A DNA stretch of 11,916 nucleotides from Candidatus Zymogenus sp. (GTDB lineage Bacteria > Desulfobacterota > Zymogenia > Zymogenales > Zymogenaceae). This document shows, piece after piece, positions 1-7,169 of the stretch; positions within the stretch are counted from its first letter, which is position 1, and every line of letters starts with the position of its first letter. The position numbers and the translations under genes are program-made. Where the stretch lies: positions 1-11,916 of the forward strand of contig JAUWME010000026.1 of the NCBI GenBank assembly GCA_030613285.1. The letters run 5' to 3'. Under the pieces are notes generated by a model. That model was not told the origin of the DNA and made no database searches. It saw nothing but the letters and a program-made list of their open reading frames with translations.

Positions 1-124
1 TCTTCAGATTTACAGGTACATCAATGTACTCTCAAAAAGTTCTGATATTAAGTAATTATTTGATAACAATTAATGCCTCTAAATTCACTTCTTTATACCT
101 ATGCAATAATCTGGCAGCAGCCCC

Positions 125-451
125 TCAATCTTCTGAAACAGAAACTTTTTCTCTCAGGAATTTCTTTCTGCTCAAATGCCTTTTTGACACAAGCCGTCGC
201 TCCGAGGCGTACCTTGGCGGGCGGGTAGCTTTCCTTGGAATGACCTTCCTTTGCTCCCGATTGATTTTTTCTCGCAAACGGAGGAGGGCCTTCTTCAGAT
301 TTCTGCTTCTGTGTCTGCTTTCTGTCCCTACCGCACGAATCCCTGTGGGGAGATGAGTTATCCTCACCGCCGTGTCCTTTTTGTTTCTTCGCTGGCCACC
401 TGGGCCTGAAGACCTGAAGTACTCGATGTGAATGTCTTTTTTCTTGAACAT
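125..451 (-). CDS. Small GGQ release-factor-like protein (RF-1 domain, ArfB/YaeJ-like)
   Basis: A 108-residue protein with the peptidyl-tRNA hydrolysis signature of class I release factors: RSSGPGGQ at residues 13-20 followed by NK (23-24), DTAVRI and a HLPTGI segment. The GGQ loop enters the ribosomal peptidyl-transferase centre and triggers ester hydrolysis. There is no room for the codon-recognition domains of RF1/RF2, so the protein cannot read stop codons in the usual way. The C-terminal half (about 48-108) is very rich in Arg and Lys, as in ArfB, whose basic tail sits in the empty mRNA channel of stalled ribosomes. A rescue role is therefore inferred, but the sequence could be another stand-alone RF-1-domain family. 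The ATG at 451 is the first possible start, because an in-frame TAG lies two codons before it. Its Shine-Dalgarno is poor. It lies 356 bp behind the M16 gene, so co-transcription is uncertain. Confidence 0.85.
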   Translation of the reverse strand: MFKKKDIHIEYFRSSGPGGQRRNKKDTAVRITHLPTGIRAVGTESRHRSRNLKKALLRLREKINREQRKVIPRKATRPPRYASERRLVSKRHLSRKKFLREKVSVSED

Positions 452-620
452 TTTTTCTATTTCAAGTGTGCAGTCTTTAGTTGAACCCTACAAATATTTT
501 AGTTTTTTTAAACTGCCTACCCTGTATTCAGAATAATCGAGGGCTTGGACAATCTCGCATTCTTTGTCTATCTTTTAGAAAAAAACGACAACGCTAATAA
601 TCACCATTATGTCTATTGGT

Positions 621-648
621 AATTCATGTACGTGAATTCTAACGTACA
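621..648. repeat. Overlapping inverted repeats (alternative hairpins)
   Basis: An 18-bp near-perfect palindrome, AATTCATGTACGTGAATT, lies at 621-638. It shares bases with a second inverted repeat, TGTACGT (627-633) and ACGTACA (642-648), with an 8-base spacer. The two stems exclude each other. On the minus strand the T8 run comes before the hairpins, not after them, so they are not a standard intrinsic terminator for the operon. They could be a protein-binding site, an RNA 3' structure or chance. Confidence 0.35.
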
Positions 649-668
649 AAAAAAAGCCTTGCGCTCCC
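648..668 (-). terminator. Weak intrinsic terminator candidate downstream of the M16 gene
   Basis: Read on the minus strand, AGCGCAAGGCT runs directly into eight T residues (648-655). The stem is only AGC/GCT plus possible G-U extensions, so it is thermodynamically weak. The T8 run and the location about 150 nt after the M16 stop are the main reasons to list it. Without a better stem, Rho-dependent ending or read-through into the release-factor-like gene is equally possible. Confidence 0.2.
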
Positions 669-711
669 TGACAAATTCCCTCGCCCAAACAGCCATCATC
701 CCAAAAAGACA

Positions 712-802
712 GCAACCTCACCTAATAATACGACAACTTTTATATCCACCACCCAAAATATGTAGCAACCCGAATATACGATAACTTTTATATGCGGCAA
801 CC
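712..802. repeat. Degenerate direct repeats behind the M16 gene
   Basis: TACGACAACTTTTATAT (729-745) and TACGATAACTTTTATAT (777-793) differ at one base of 17 and start 48 bp apart. GCAACC occurs around them at 712-717, 765-770 and 797-802, so the block looks like about two and a half copies of a diverged unit. ACGACAAC also occurs at 585-592. On the transcribed strand the core reads ATATAAAAGTTRTCGTA. Function unknown; it may be a dispersed intergenic repeat or a local duplication. Confidence 0.5.
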
Positions 803-807
803 CTCTA

Positions 808-2055
808 TTAGTTGAAGTCGTTGGGAATGTCTTTTTCTGTTATCGGCCCCATAAAGACGCAACACATCTTTTTTGTGTCAATGATTTCCTGGGCAACCTC
901 GATAACGTCATTGACGGTTGTCTCATCGATCTTCTCGATTATTTCTTCGGCACCTACCTGCCTGTTAAAAAACATCTCATTTCTAACCATTCTGGAGAGT
1001 CGGGAGTTTGTGCTTTCCATGCTGAGCAGAAGGTTCCCTTTGATCTGCCCCTTGGCGGAGTTGAGTTCACTATCTGTGAGGGGAACTTTGTTCATCTTCG
1101 TCAGTTCACCCATCATCACTTCCATCAATTCCACCACCGAGCTCTTGTCTGTCCCGGCATAGACCCCCAGCGATCCCACATCTTTGAAAGGTGTGAGAAA
1201 TGAATATACGGCGTAGGCAAGTCCACGCTTTTCTCTAATTTCTTGAAAGAGCCTTGAGCTCATCCCACCGCCAATTACGGTGTTTAAAATGAACTGCGCG
1301 TATCTCTTTGGGTGTGAATATGGAAGTGCGGAAAATGTAACGAGGGTATGAACCTGCTCGGTATCTTTTTCTTTTATTACCCTTTCGGGCGTAAAACTGG
1401 GTGTTGAGATATCTGCCGGGAGACCGTTTCCGATACCGCTTAGGGCACTGTCTAACAGTCCTTTGGCTGTGTCATCGTCAAAGTTTCCGACGAGGCCCAG
1501 AATTATATTGTCTCTCGTGTGGTATGTTTTTTTAAATTCAAATAGTAAATTCCTATTGAAAGAGTTCACCGTTTCGACTTCACCAAGGATGGAGTATCCG
1601 AGGGGATGGTTTGCCCACATATGTTTAAAGGCAAGGTCGTGAATGTAGTCGTCGGGGGAATCCTCCACCATCTTTATCTCTTGGCGCACCACGTCTGTTT
1701 CTCTTTGGATTTCCTCTTCTGGAAAAGTGGAGTTTTTAAAAATATCGCTTATGACATCGACTGCAAGTGGGAGGTCTTCTTTTAGTACCTTAACAAAAAA
1801 ACCCACACTATCCTTTGTGGTGTAGGCATTGAGGTATCCTCCAACGTCGTCGATTTCCCGGGCAATTTCAAAAGAGGTTCGTTTCTTAGTTCCCTTAAAG
1901 AGCATATGCTCCAAAAAGTGAGAGATACCGGCCGTCTCCTTTTTATCAACAACGGAGCCGGACTTCACCCAGATACCCATAGATACACTGTGAACGTATG
2001 GTATTTGCTCGGAGAGGAAAGTTATTCCCCCTCCGACTTCGCTTTTTTTAAACAT
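808..2055 (-). CDS. M16 family zinc metallopeptidase (processing-peptidase-like)
   Basis: A 415-residue single-unit M16B-type peptidase, normal for the bacterial family related to mitochondrial processing peptidase beta (Bacillus MlpA type). The inverted zinc motif HFLEH is at residues 46-50 (His46 and His50 zinc ligands, Glu49 catalytic base). The third ligand is Glu126 in VVRQE, 76 residues after His50, the classic spacing. The C-terminal half has the substrate-contact segment SSRLFQEIREKRGLAY (266-281). All active-site residues are present, so it should be active. There is no signal peptide or membrane segment, which suggests a cytoplasmic protein; its substrate cannot be read from the sequence. 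The ATG at 2055 lies 44 bp after the pnp stop, and its nearest Shine-Dalgarno (AAGGA) is rather far upstream. Its position after pnp is conserved in several phyla, but a functional link is unproven. Confidence 0.93.
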   Translation of the reverse strand: MFKKSEVGGGITFLSEQIPYVHSVSMGIWVKSGSVVDKKETAGISHFLEHMLFKGTKKRTSFEIAREIDDVGGYLNAYTTKDSVGFFVKVLKEDLPLAVDVISDIFKNSTFPEEEIQRETDVVRQEIKMVEDSPDDYIHDLAFKHMWANHPLGYSILGEVETVNSFNRNLLFEFKKTYHTRDNIILGLVGNFDDDTAKGLLDSALSGIGNGLPADISTPSFTPERVIKEKDTEQVHTLVTFSALPYSHPKRYAQFILNTVIGGGMSSRLFQEIREKRGLAYAVYSFLTPFKDVGSLGVYAGTDKSSVVELMEVMMGELTKMNKVPLTDSELNSAKGQIKGNLLLSMESTNSRLSRMVRNEMFFNRQVGAEEIIEKIDETTVNDVIEVAQEIIDTKKMCCVFMGPITEKDIPNDFN

Positions 2056-2099
2056 TATTTGATAGGTTGTCCTTCTATGACTGACACCCAGCTTTTTTC

Positions 2100-4181
2100 C
2101 TAAAGGGCATCCTTTCTGGAAAGCTTGATTCTTCCTTCCTTGTCAATATCGATTACCTTCACTTTGACACTGTCTCCCTCGTTCACAACGTCGCGAACTT
2201 GGTTGACACGATGATTTTCGAGCTGTGAGATATGGACAAGACCGTCCAGACCGGGGAGGATTTCAACAAAGGCCCCAAAATCCATGACCTTAACGACCCT
2301 TCCCTCGTAGATTTTTCCAATCTCTGCTTCCATTGTCAGGTCTTCGATAATTGAAACTGCCTTTTGCGCTGACTCCTCGTTGTTGGTAATGATGTCTACC
2401 CTGCCGTCATCCATCACCTCGATTTTGGCTCCGGTATCGGCAACAATTCCCCTTATGACCTTACCACCGGGTCCGATGATGTCACGTATTTTGTCGGGGT
2501 TGATGTGGATGGTCAATATCCTCGGGGCATATTGAGACAGGTCGGCTCTCGCACTTTCAATGGTCTCTGACATCTTACTTAATATAAAAAGTCTTCCGTC
2601 CTTAGCCTGAGCAAGGGCATTACTCAAAATCTCCTTGTTGACCCCTTTGATCTTTATATCCATCTGGAGGGCGGTAATTCCGGTATCGGTTCCTGCCACC
2701 TTAAAGTCCATATCCCCGGCGTGGTCTTCGTCCCCCAGGATGTCTGACAGGATGGCAACATTGTCTCCTTCCTTCACAAGACCCATGGCGATTCCCGCCA
2801 CGTGTTTTTTGATGGGAACGCCCGCATCCATGAGCGAAAGGCTCGCCCCGCAGACAGTGGCCATTGATGAGGAGCCGTTAGATTCGAGTATCTCAGATAC
2901 AATACGCAGAGTATATGGAAAAGCTTCCGATTCAGGCAAAACTCCAGAGATGGCCCTTTCTGCAAGGGCACCGTGACCGATATCTCTTCGGCTTGGCCCC
3001 CGGAGGAATCTTGCCTCGCCGACTGAATATGGCGGAAAATTGTAGTGGAGCATCAAGGTTTTTTTGGTCTCTCCTCGAATGTCGTCTATCCTCTGTTCAT
3101 CTTGCGATGTCCCAAGTGTTGTCGTGCAAAGGGCTTGAGTCTCCCCTCTGGTAAAGAGCGCGCTCCCGTGAGCCCTGGGCAACGATCCCACCTCAATATC
3201 AATCTGCCTGATCTCGTCGAATTTTCTACCGTCAATCCTGACTCCGTCATCAAGGATGATTGACCTCATAATCTTTTTCTCAACGGTCTCAAACGCCGAC
3301 GACGCCTCCTTTATCTTCACATTGTCATCTGCTGCAATGAGGGTATCTATATAGTCATGCTTCATCTGTCTTAGGGCACCATATCGTTCCTGCTTGACCT
3401 TAATTTTAAAAGCCTCGATAATCTTTTCTTTGTTTTTTTCCTCGGCACTGGGAAAATACTCCTGGCCGAAAGGCTTCTCTTCAAATGTTCTCTTCTCCTT
3501 GCCAACTTCCTTCATCAACTCAAGCTGCATATCTATCAGGGGCTGAATGGCCTCAAAGGCTTTAAAGATTGCCTCAAGCACTACCGACTCATCGATTTCA
3601 CTGAATTTTCCCTCGACCATCACAACGCTCTCTTTGCTCCCTGCAACCACAAGATCCATCTCACTATTTTCCAATTGCTCCAACGTCGGGTTTATGACTA
3701 TTTGTCCATCAACCCTCCCAACCCTTACCGCCGCAATGGGGCCATGAAATGGGACATCGGAGATGGAAAGGGCGCACGATGCTCCCGTAAGCGCCATAAT
3801 ATCCGGGTCGTTTTCGGTATCTACAGAAACTACCGTCGCAATTACCTGAGTTTCAAAGTTGTATCCATCGGGAAACAGCGGTCGAATCGGTCTGTCAATA
3901 ATACGGCAGGTTAGCGTCTCCTTTTCGGTAAGTCTCCCCTCTCTCTTAAAAAAACCTCCCGGAATCTTCCCGGCGGCATATGTTTTTTCTTGATATTCGA
4001 CAGTCAGCGGAAGGAAATCTGTGTCCTCCTTGGCCAAATTCATCGAAACAACGGTAACGAGAACTCTTGTGTCCCCATATTTGACCATTACGGCCCCGTT
4101 GGCTTGCTTGGCATATTTTCCCGTTTCTATAGAAAAAGGACGCCCAGACAAATCTAATTTCTTCTCTATCACATCTTTCAT
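2100..4181 (-). CDS. pnp: Polyribonucleotide nucleotidyltransferase (PNPase)
   Basis: A 693-residue phosphorolytic 3'-5' exoribonuclease, full length for the family. The first RNase PH domain (about 10-140) contains FFKREGR (77-83) and RPIRPLFPDGY (97-107). A helical domain follows (about 145-300). The second, catalytic RNase PH domain (about 310-545) contains GTSQDEQRID (357-366), GPSRRDIGHGALAERA (395-410), SNGSSSMATVCGASLS (434-449) and DILGDEDHAGDMDFKVAGT (480-498) with the catalytic aspartates. The KH domain (about 552-615) has the IGPGG loop at 569-573, and the S1 domain (about 621-690) has DFGAFVEILPGLDGLVHIS. It degrades mRNA as a trimer, and in many bacteria associates with RNase E or a helicase. 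The ATG has a strong Shine-Dalgarno (AGGAGA, 7 nt away), and the gene lies 29 bp after rpsO, the usual neighbour. No separate hairpin leader is visible in the short spacer. Confidence 0.98.
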   Translation of the reverse strand: MKDVIEKKLDLSGRPFSIETGKYAKQANGAVMVKYGDTRVLVTVVSMNLAKEDTDFLPLTVEYQEKTYAAGKIPGGFFKREGRLTEKETLTCRIIDRPIRPLFPDGYNFETQVIATVVSVDTENDPDIMALTGASCALSISDVPFHGPIAAVRVGRVDGQIVINPTLEQLENSEMDLVVAGSKESVVMVEGKFSEIDESVVLEAIFKAFEAIQPLIDMQLELMKEVGKEKRTFEEKPFGQEYFPSAEEKNKEKIIEAFKIKVKQERYGALRQMKHDYIDTLIAADDNVKIKEASSAFETVEKKIMRSIILDDGVRIDGRKFDEIRQIDIEVGSLPRAHGSALFTRGETQALCTTTLGTSQDEQRIDDIRGETKKTLMLHYNFPPYSVGEARFLRGPSRRDIGHGALAERAISGVLPESEAFPYTLRIVSEILESNGSSSMATVCGASLSLMDAGVPIKKHVAGIAMGLVKEGDNVAILSDILGDEDHAGDMDFKVAGTDTGITALQMDIKIKGVNKEILSNALAQAKDGRLFILSKMSETIESARADLSQYAPRILTIHINPDKIRDIIGPGGKVIRGIVADTGAKIEVMDDGRVDIITNNEESAQKAVSIIEDLTMEAEIGKIYEGRVVKVMDFGAFVEILPGLDGLVHISQLENHRVNQVRDVVNEGDSVKVKVIDIDKEGRIKLSRKDAL

Positions 4182-4210
4182 TTAGTTTTCTCCTAACGTA
4201 ACTCGCAGAA

Positions 4211-4480
4211 CTATTTTCTTATACCCAGCCTTTCTATCAACTTCCTGTATCCTTCAACATCTTTACTTTTTAGATACTTTAAAAGTCTTCTTCTCTGACC
4301 AACCATTTTTAAAAGTCCGCGTCTTGAAGTATGATCCTTTTTATGGGTCTTAAAATGTTCCGTCAATCCATTTATCCTCTCGGTTAGAAGAGCAATCTGA
4401 ACTTCCGGAGAACCGGTATCTGAATCATGCTTCTTAAAATCATTAATAACTTCACTTTTTGTTTCTCTTGCCAAAGACAT
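4211..4480 (-). CDS. rpsO: 30S ribosomal protein S15
   Basis: An 89-residue protein of exactly the usual S15 length. It shows the family signature of the helical bundle: [16 protein letters not shown] (21-36), then [16 protein letters not shown] (42-57) and a basic stretch [15 protein letters not shown]15 is a primary binder of the 16S rRNA central domain and nucleates platform assembly. The ATG has an excellent Shine-Dalgarno (AAAGGAG with 8-nt spacing). It lies 18 bp after truB and 29 bp before pnp. The 18-bp spacer leaves little room for the long autoregulatory leader known upstream of rpsO in other bacteria, so any feedback by S15 would have to use the end of truB or another mechanism. 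Confidence 0.98.
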   Translation of the reverse strand: MSLARETKSEVINDFKKHDSDTGSPEVQIALLTERINGLTEHFKTHKKDHTSRRGLLKMVGQRRRLLKYLKSKDVEGYRKLIERLGIRK

Positions 4481-4498
4481 GGTGAAATCTCCTTTTGT

Positions 4499-5503
4499 TC
4501 AATGAAAAACCTTAAAAGGTTTCAAATTCAACTTCATCATATTATTTGTTTCTTCTCTTGCAACTATTCTTGTTTCTTTTTTATTTACTACTCTGGCCAA
4601 AGCCAGAAGTTTATCATTATACACCAATTTTACAATTTCATCGGCATCATTCGCAACATCAATATCTTCACTATTACTATTAATATGTGCCTTATCCACC
4701 ATGAGGGGCGCCCCATTCATCACGCAATTGGCCTCCTCCTGATTTATTGAAACCTCCATCATATCGTCAACAGCCTCTCTTAATGCTATAACTTTTTCCC
4801 AGCTTGCCCCCCCCTTTCTATTCCCGTTGTCATTTCCTTTTTTGTCACCCAACGCTGCAAATTCACTCAATTGTGTCGCATCCTCGATGGAAAAATTTCC
4901 ACACCGCGTCCTGTTAAGGGTTTCAAGGTGCGCCGGAAACCCAAGTGCCTTGCCAATATCCACAGCGAGAGAGCGAATGTATGTTCCGGGAGAACAGGTA
5001 ATGTCTAAAGTAATCCTGGGCTGTGTGTAGTCAACAAGCTCAAGGGAAATGATATTGACCTCCCTCTCCTGAACATCAACTTTAATCCCGCTTCTGGCAA
5101 GTTTGTAAAGCCTTACCCCATCAACTTTGATTGCCGAATACATCGGGGGACGCTGTTTGATCGTCCCTGTAAAATCCTCAATTACCCGAAGGATATCTTC
5201 TTTAGATATTTTGTCGATATTGCTTTCATCGCATCTCTCAACAACTTCCCCTGTTAAATCGCAGGTGTCTGTGGTTGTCCCAAGGAAAACCACGCCGCGA
5301 TATGCCTTGTCGGTCTTATCCAAATAGGGGATTAATTTAGTCCCTTGGTTTATCCCCATAACGAGGACACCCGTGGCAAACGGATCAAGAGTCCCGGTAT
5401 GGCCGACCTTCTTTGCAGAAAGAGTCTTTTTGACCTTCATCACCGCATCGTGGGAAGTAAGATCGGGGGGCTTATCGATTATCAAAACCCCATCTTCAGA
5501 CAT
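4499..5503 (-). CDS. truB: tRNA pseudouridine-55 synthase
   Basis: A 334-residue TruB, slightly longer than the usual 300-315. It isomerises U55 in the T-loop of tRNAs. The N-terminal part has IDKPPDLTSHD (9-19) and the catalytic motif GHTGTLDPFATGVL (34-47), in which Asp40 is the nucleophile. Y121 in RPPMYSAIKVDGVRLY and the SPGTYIRSLA segment (171-180) are also diagnostic. The C-terminal domain (about 236-334) ends in the typical LKPFKVF. The extra length is a low-complexity insert of Gly, Asn and Lys at about 218-235, joining the catalytic and C-terminal domains; its codons contain a G8 run (4807-4814). The ATG at 5503 lies 13 bp after nrnA. No good Shine-Dalgarno is close to it, which suggests coupling to nrnA translation. 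Confidence 0.97.
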   Translation of the reverse strand: MSEDGVLIIDKPPDLTSHDAVMKVKKTLSAKKVGHTGTLDPFATGVLVMGINQGTKLIPYLDKTDKAYRGVVFLGTTTDTCDLTGEVVERCDESNIDKISKEDILRVIEDFTGTIKQRPPMYSAIKVDGVRLYKLARSGIKVDVQEREVNIISLELVDYTQPRITLDITCSPGTYIRSLAVDIGKALGFPAHLETLNRTRCGNFSIEDATQLSEFAALGDKKGNDNGNRKGGASWEKVIALREAVDDMMEVSINQEEANCVMNGAPLMVDKAHINSNSEDIDVANDADEIVKLVYNDKLLALARVVNKKETRIVAREETNNMMKLNLKPFKVFH

Positions 5504-5516
5504 TTTTACTATTATC

Positions 5517-6491
5517 TTATCCCCCCACCTTTTCGAGCTCTGCCACTACGACCTCAAGCACCTTTTTCTTTACATCAGGAAGTTTCCCCTCAATTGTACA
5601 CCCTGAAGCATTCATGTGGCCTCCGCCACCGAAATAGCTGGCAATTTTCGCCACATCCACCGGGTTTCTCGATCTGAAACTCACTTTGTACGCCTCACCG
5701 CCGGGAAGTTCTCGATAGAGCAGCGCCACCCTTACACCGGAGATAAATCTTGGGTAATCAATAAATCCTTCTATTATTTGAGGGCCGCTATTTGTCTTAA
5801 TAAACATCTCTTGTGAAATTGTTATCGCCCCAATCGTTTTGTCCGCACTGAGCTCCAGTGTGTTGAGAGCCATTTCCAAAAGGAGCAGGCGGGAAACGGG
5901 ATAACTCTCGTTTACCTTTTCCGCAATCTTATCGGGTTCCACACCCAACCGCACAAGCTTTTCTGAAATCTCAAATGCGCGGGCGGAGGAGTTAGAATAC
6001 GTAAAACCGCCTGTATCTGATATAATGGCGGTATATATGCAAGTAGCAATGTCAAGCTCCAAGGGAAGTCCCATCGTTTCCATAAGATCGAATATTATCT
6101 CGCTTGTGGCAGATGCCCCCGTATCGACAAGGTTGATATCTCCAAAGTTGCTGTTGGACTCGTGATGGTCAATATTAATAACTCGATTAAACCGTAAACT
6201 CGGCTCAAAGGGCCCCCCAGTTCTCTCCCAATCGGTACTGTCAACAACAATTGCAAGGTCAAACGTAGTCCCGCTTATCCCGTTCATTTTATGGATAATA
6301 TCCCCTGCACCGGGAAGAAATTTGAAGTTATCCGGAATCGTATTTGTCATAAACAACGTTGCATCACGTCCAGTTTTTTTCAAGAGGCATTTGAGCGCAA
6401 GGATTGAGCCAACAGCATCGCCATCGGGATTTAGATGTGAAGTCAAAAAGAAGCTTTCTGCTTCATCAATGGCTCTGGATATTTCTTTCAA
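5517..6491 (-). CDS. nrnA: DHH/DHHA1 phosphoesterase, NrnA-type oligoribonuclease / pAp phosphatase
   Basis: A protein of about 324 residues of the DHH family, which hydrolyses short oligonucleotides and/or 3'-phosphoadenosine 5'-phosphate with Mn2+. The DHH domain has SHLNPDGDAVGS (18-29; His19, Asp23 and Asp25 as metal ligands), VVDST (82-86), the name-giving DHH at 108-110, and IISDTGGFTYSNSS (156-169). The DHHA1 domain ends with GGGGHMNASGC (288-298), which binds substrate. The length fits NrnA, not the longer RecJ. It would finish RNA decay begun by PNPase, which leaves oligonucleotides. The TTG at 6491 is the listed start, but it has no nearby Shine-Dalgarno. AAGG at 6511-6514 is instead well placed for an ATT at 6500 or for a CTG at 6503 that would overlap the rbfA stop as CTGA, adding 3 or 4 residues. 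An in-frame TGA at 6507-6509 rules out anything longer. The start is unresolved. Confidence 0.93.
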   Translation of the reverse strand: MKEISRAIDEAESFFLTSHLNPDGDAVGSILALKCLLKKTGRDATLFMTNTIPDNFKFLPGAGDIIHKMNGISGTTFDLAIVVDSTDWERTGGPFEPSLRFNRVINIDHHESNSNFGDINLVDTGASATSEIIFDLMETMGLPLELDIATCIYTAIISDTGGFTYSNSSARAFEISEKLVRLGVEPDKIAEKVNESYPVSRLLLLEMALNTLELSADKTIGAITISQEMFIKTNSGPQIIEGFIDYPRFISGVRVALLYRELPGGEAYKVSFRSRNPVDVAKIASYFGGGGHMNASGCTIEGKLPDVKKKVLEVVVAELEKVGG

Positions 6492-6499
6492 TTTGGAAA

Positions 6500-6862
6500 T
6501 CAGGATTCATCCTTCAAGTCGCTCAATATTTTATCAATCTTTTCCCCGTAATCCAGGGTCTTGTCGTACTCAAAAACAATCTCTGGGGTTCTTTTGAGAC
6601 TAAGCTTCCTCGCAAGAGAACTCCTTACAAACCCGGAAGCACTACTCAAACCTTTCTGGGTCTCTTCGACTGAGGTATCATTAGCTATCTTCCCCGTATT
6701 GTAGAAAACCCGGAGCCTCTTTTTGTCTGGAGACAACACCGCCCCGGTAACTGTAATCATACCAATCCTGGGATCCTTGACCTCCAGCAATAGAAGCCTG
6801 GAGACTTCTTCCATGATCAAATCCTGCAACCTCTCGTGTCGCCATGTACTTGATCCTTTCAC
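6500..6862 (-). CDS. rbfA: Ribosome-binding factor A
   Basis: A 120-residue protein of normal length for RbfA, a single KH-like domain that binds immature 30S subunits near the decoding site and assists maturation of the 16S 5' end, especially in the cold. Diagnostic features are WRHERLQDLIMEEVSRLL (7-24), VKDPRIGMITVTGAVLSPD (28-46) and RTPEIVFEYDKTLDYGEKI (91-109) with the conserved PEI and FEYD segment. Translation starts at a GTG immediately after the TAA of the preceding gene (no intergenic base). GGGGA lies about 10 nt upstream, inside that gene, so translation is probably coupled. The TGA stop is close to or overlaps the start of nrnA. Confidence 0.95.
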   Translation of the reverse strand: MKGSSTWRHERLQDLIMEEVSRLLLLEVKDPRIGMITVTGAVLSPDKKRLRVFYNTGKIANDTSVEETQKGLSSASGFVRSSLARKLSLKRTPEIVFEYDKTLDYGEKIDKILSDLKDES

Positions 6863-7168
6863 TTAAAGAAAATCCCCATCAGAGTAGCTCATTATCTCAA
6901 TTTGCTGATTTGTCATCTCTGCCAACTCAAGAGCTTCTGCATAATTAATGATCTTATCGAGATGGGAGTTCACAAAAGATGTGTCGTTTCCCAAAACAGC
7001 GACTCCAATCACTGTTCGTTGCCAGAGGTCCCCCCCGGCAACTTCTGCACATGCGGCGTTAAACTTATTTTTTATCGAATAAATCAACTTCTTGACCACC
7101 CGCCTTTTCGACTTTAGCGAGTGGGCATGATGAATAAAAAACTCCATTTGTGCTATTCCCACAACCAT
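6863..7168 (-). CDS. DUF503 family protein (YlxP-like)
   Basis: A 101-residue protein of the DUF503/YlxP family, recognised from its N-terminal strand GIAQMEFFIHHAHSLKSKRR (4-23), where HSLKSKRR is the family hallmark, then the KNKFNAACAEV segment and a VAVLGND strand. The fold is a small alpha/beta domain. In Gram-positive bacteria YlxP has been linked to ribosome maturation or RbfA, but I know of no firmly established activity, so the role is uncertain. It sits between infB and rbfA, as in many bacteria. Only one base separates its ATG from the infB TAG, and AGGAG 7 nt upstream lies inside infB, so it is very likely coupled to infB. Its TAA directly abuts the rbfA GTG. Confidence 0.9.
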   Translation of the reverse strand: MVVGIAQMEFFIHHAHSLKSKRRVVKKLIYSIKNKFNAACAEVAGGDLWQRTVIGVAVLGNDTSFVNSHLDKIINYAEALELAEMTNQQIEIMSYSDGDFL

Positions 7169-7169
7169 A

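Larger units (their letters stand above)
452..807. other. Gene-free spacer between M16 peptidase and release-factor-like gene
   Basis: No supported gene on either strand. The part nearest the M16 stop holds short degenerate repeats (712-802). The middle has an A8 run at 648-655 (T8 on the transcribed strand) and overlapping palindromes at 621-648. The part nearest the release-factor-like gene is AT-rich, with no convincing promoter. The dut gene often found after an M16 gene in this kind of cluster is not here. Confidence 0.7.

Noticed and set aside
24..356. Plus-strand 110-codon frame opposite the release-factor-like gene
   Set aside because: The opposite strand encodes a clear GGQ protein. 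The plus-strand product shows no family features and has no supporting start signals.
4182..4210. Terminator or RNase III hairpin between rpsO and pnp
   Set aside because: The 29-bp spacer contains only the pnp ribosome-binding site and no inverted repeat.
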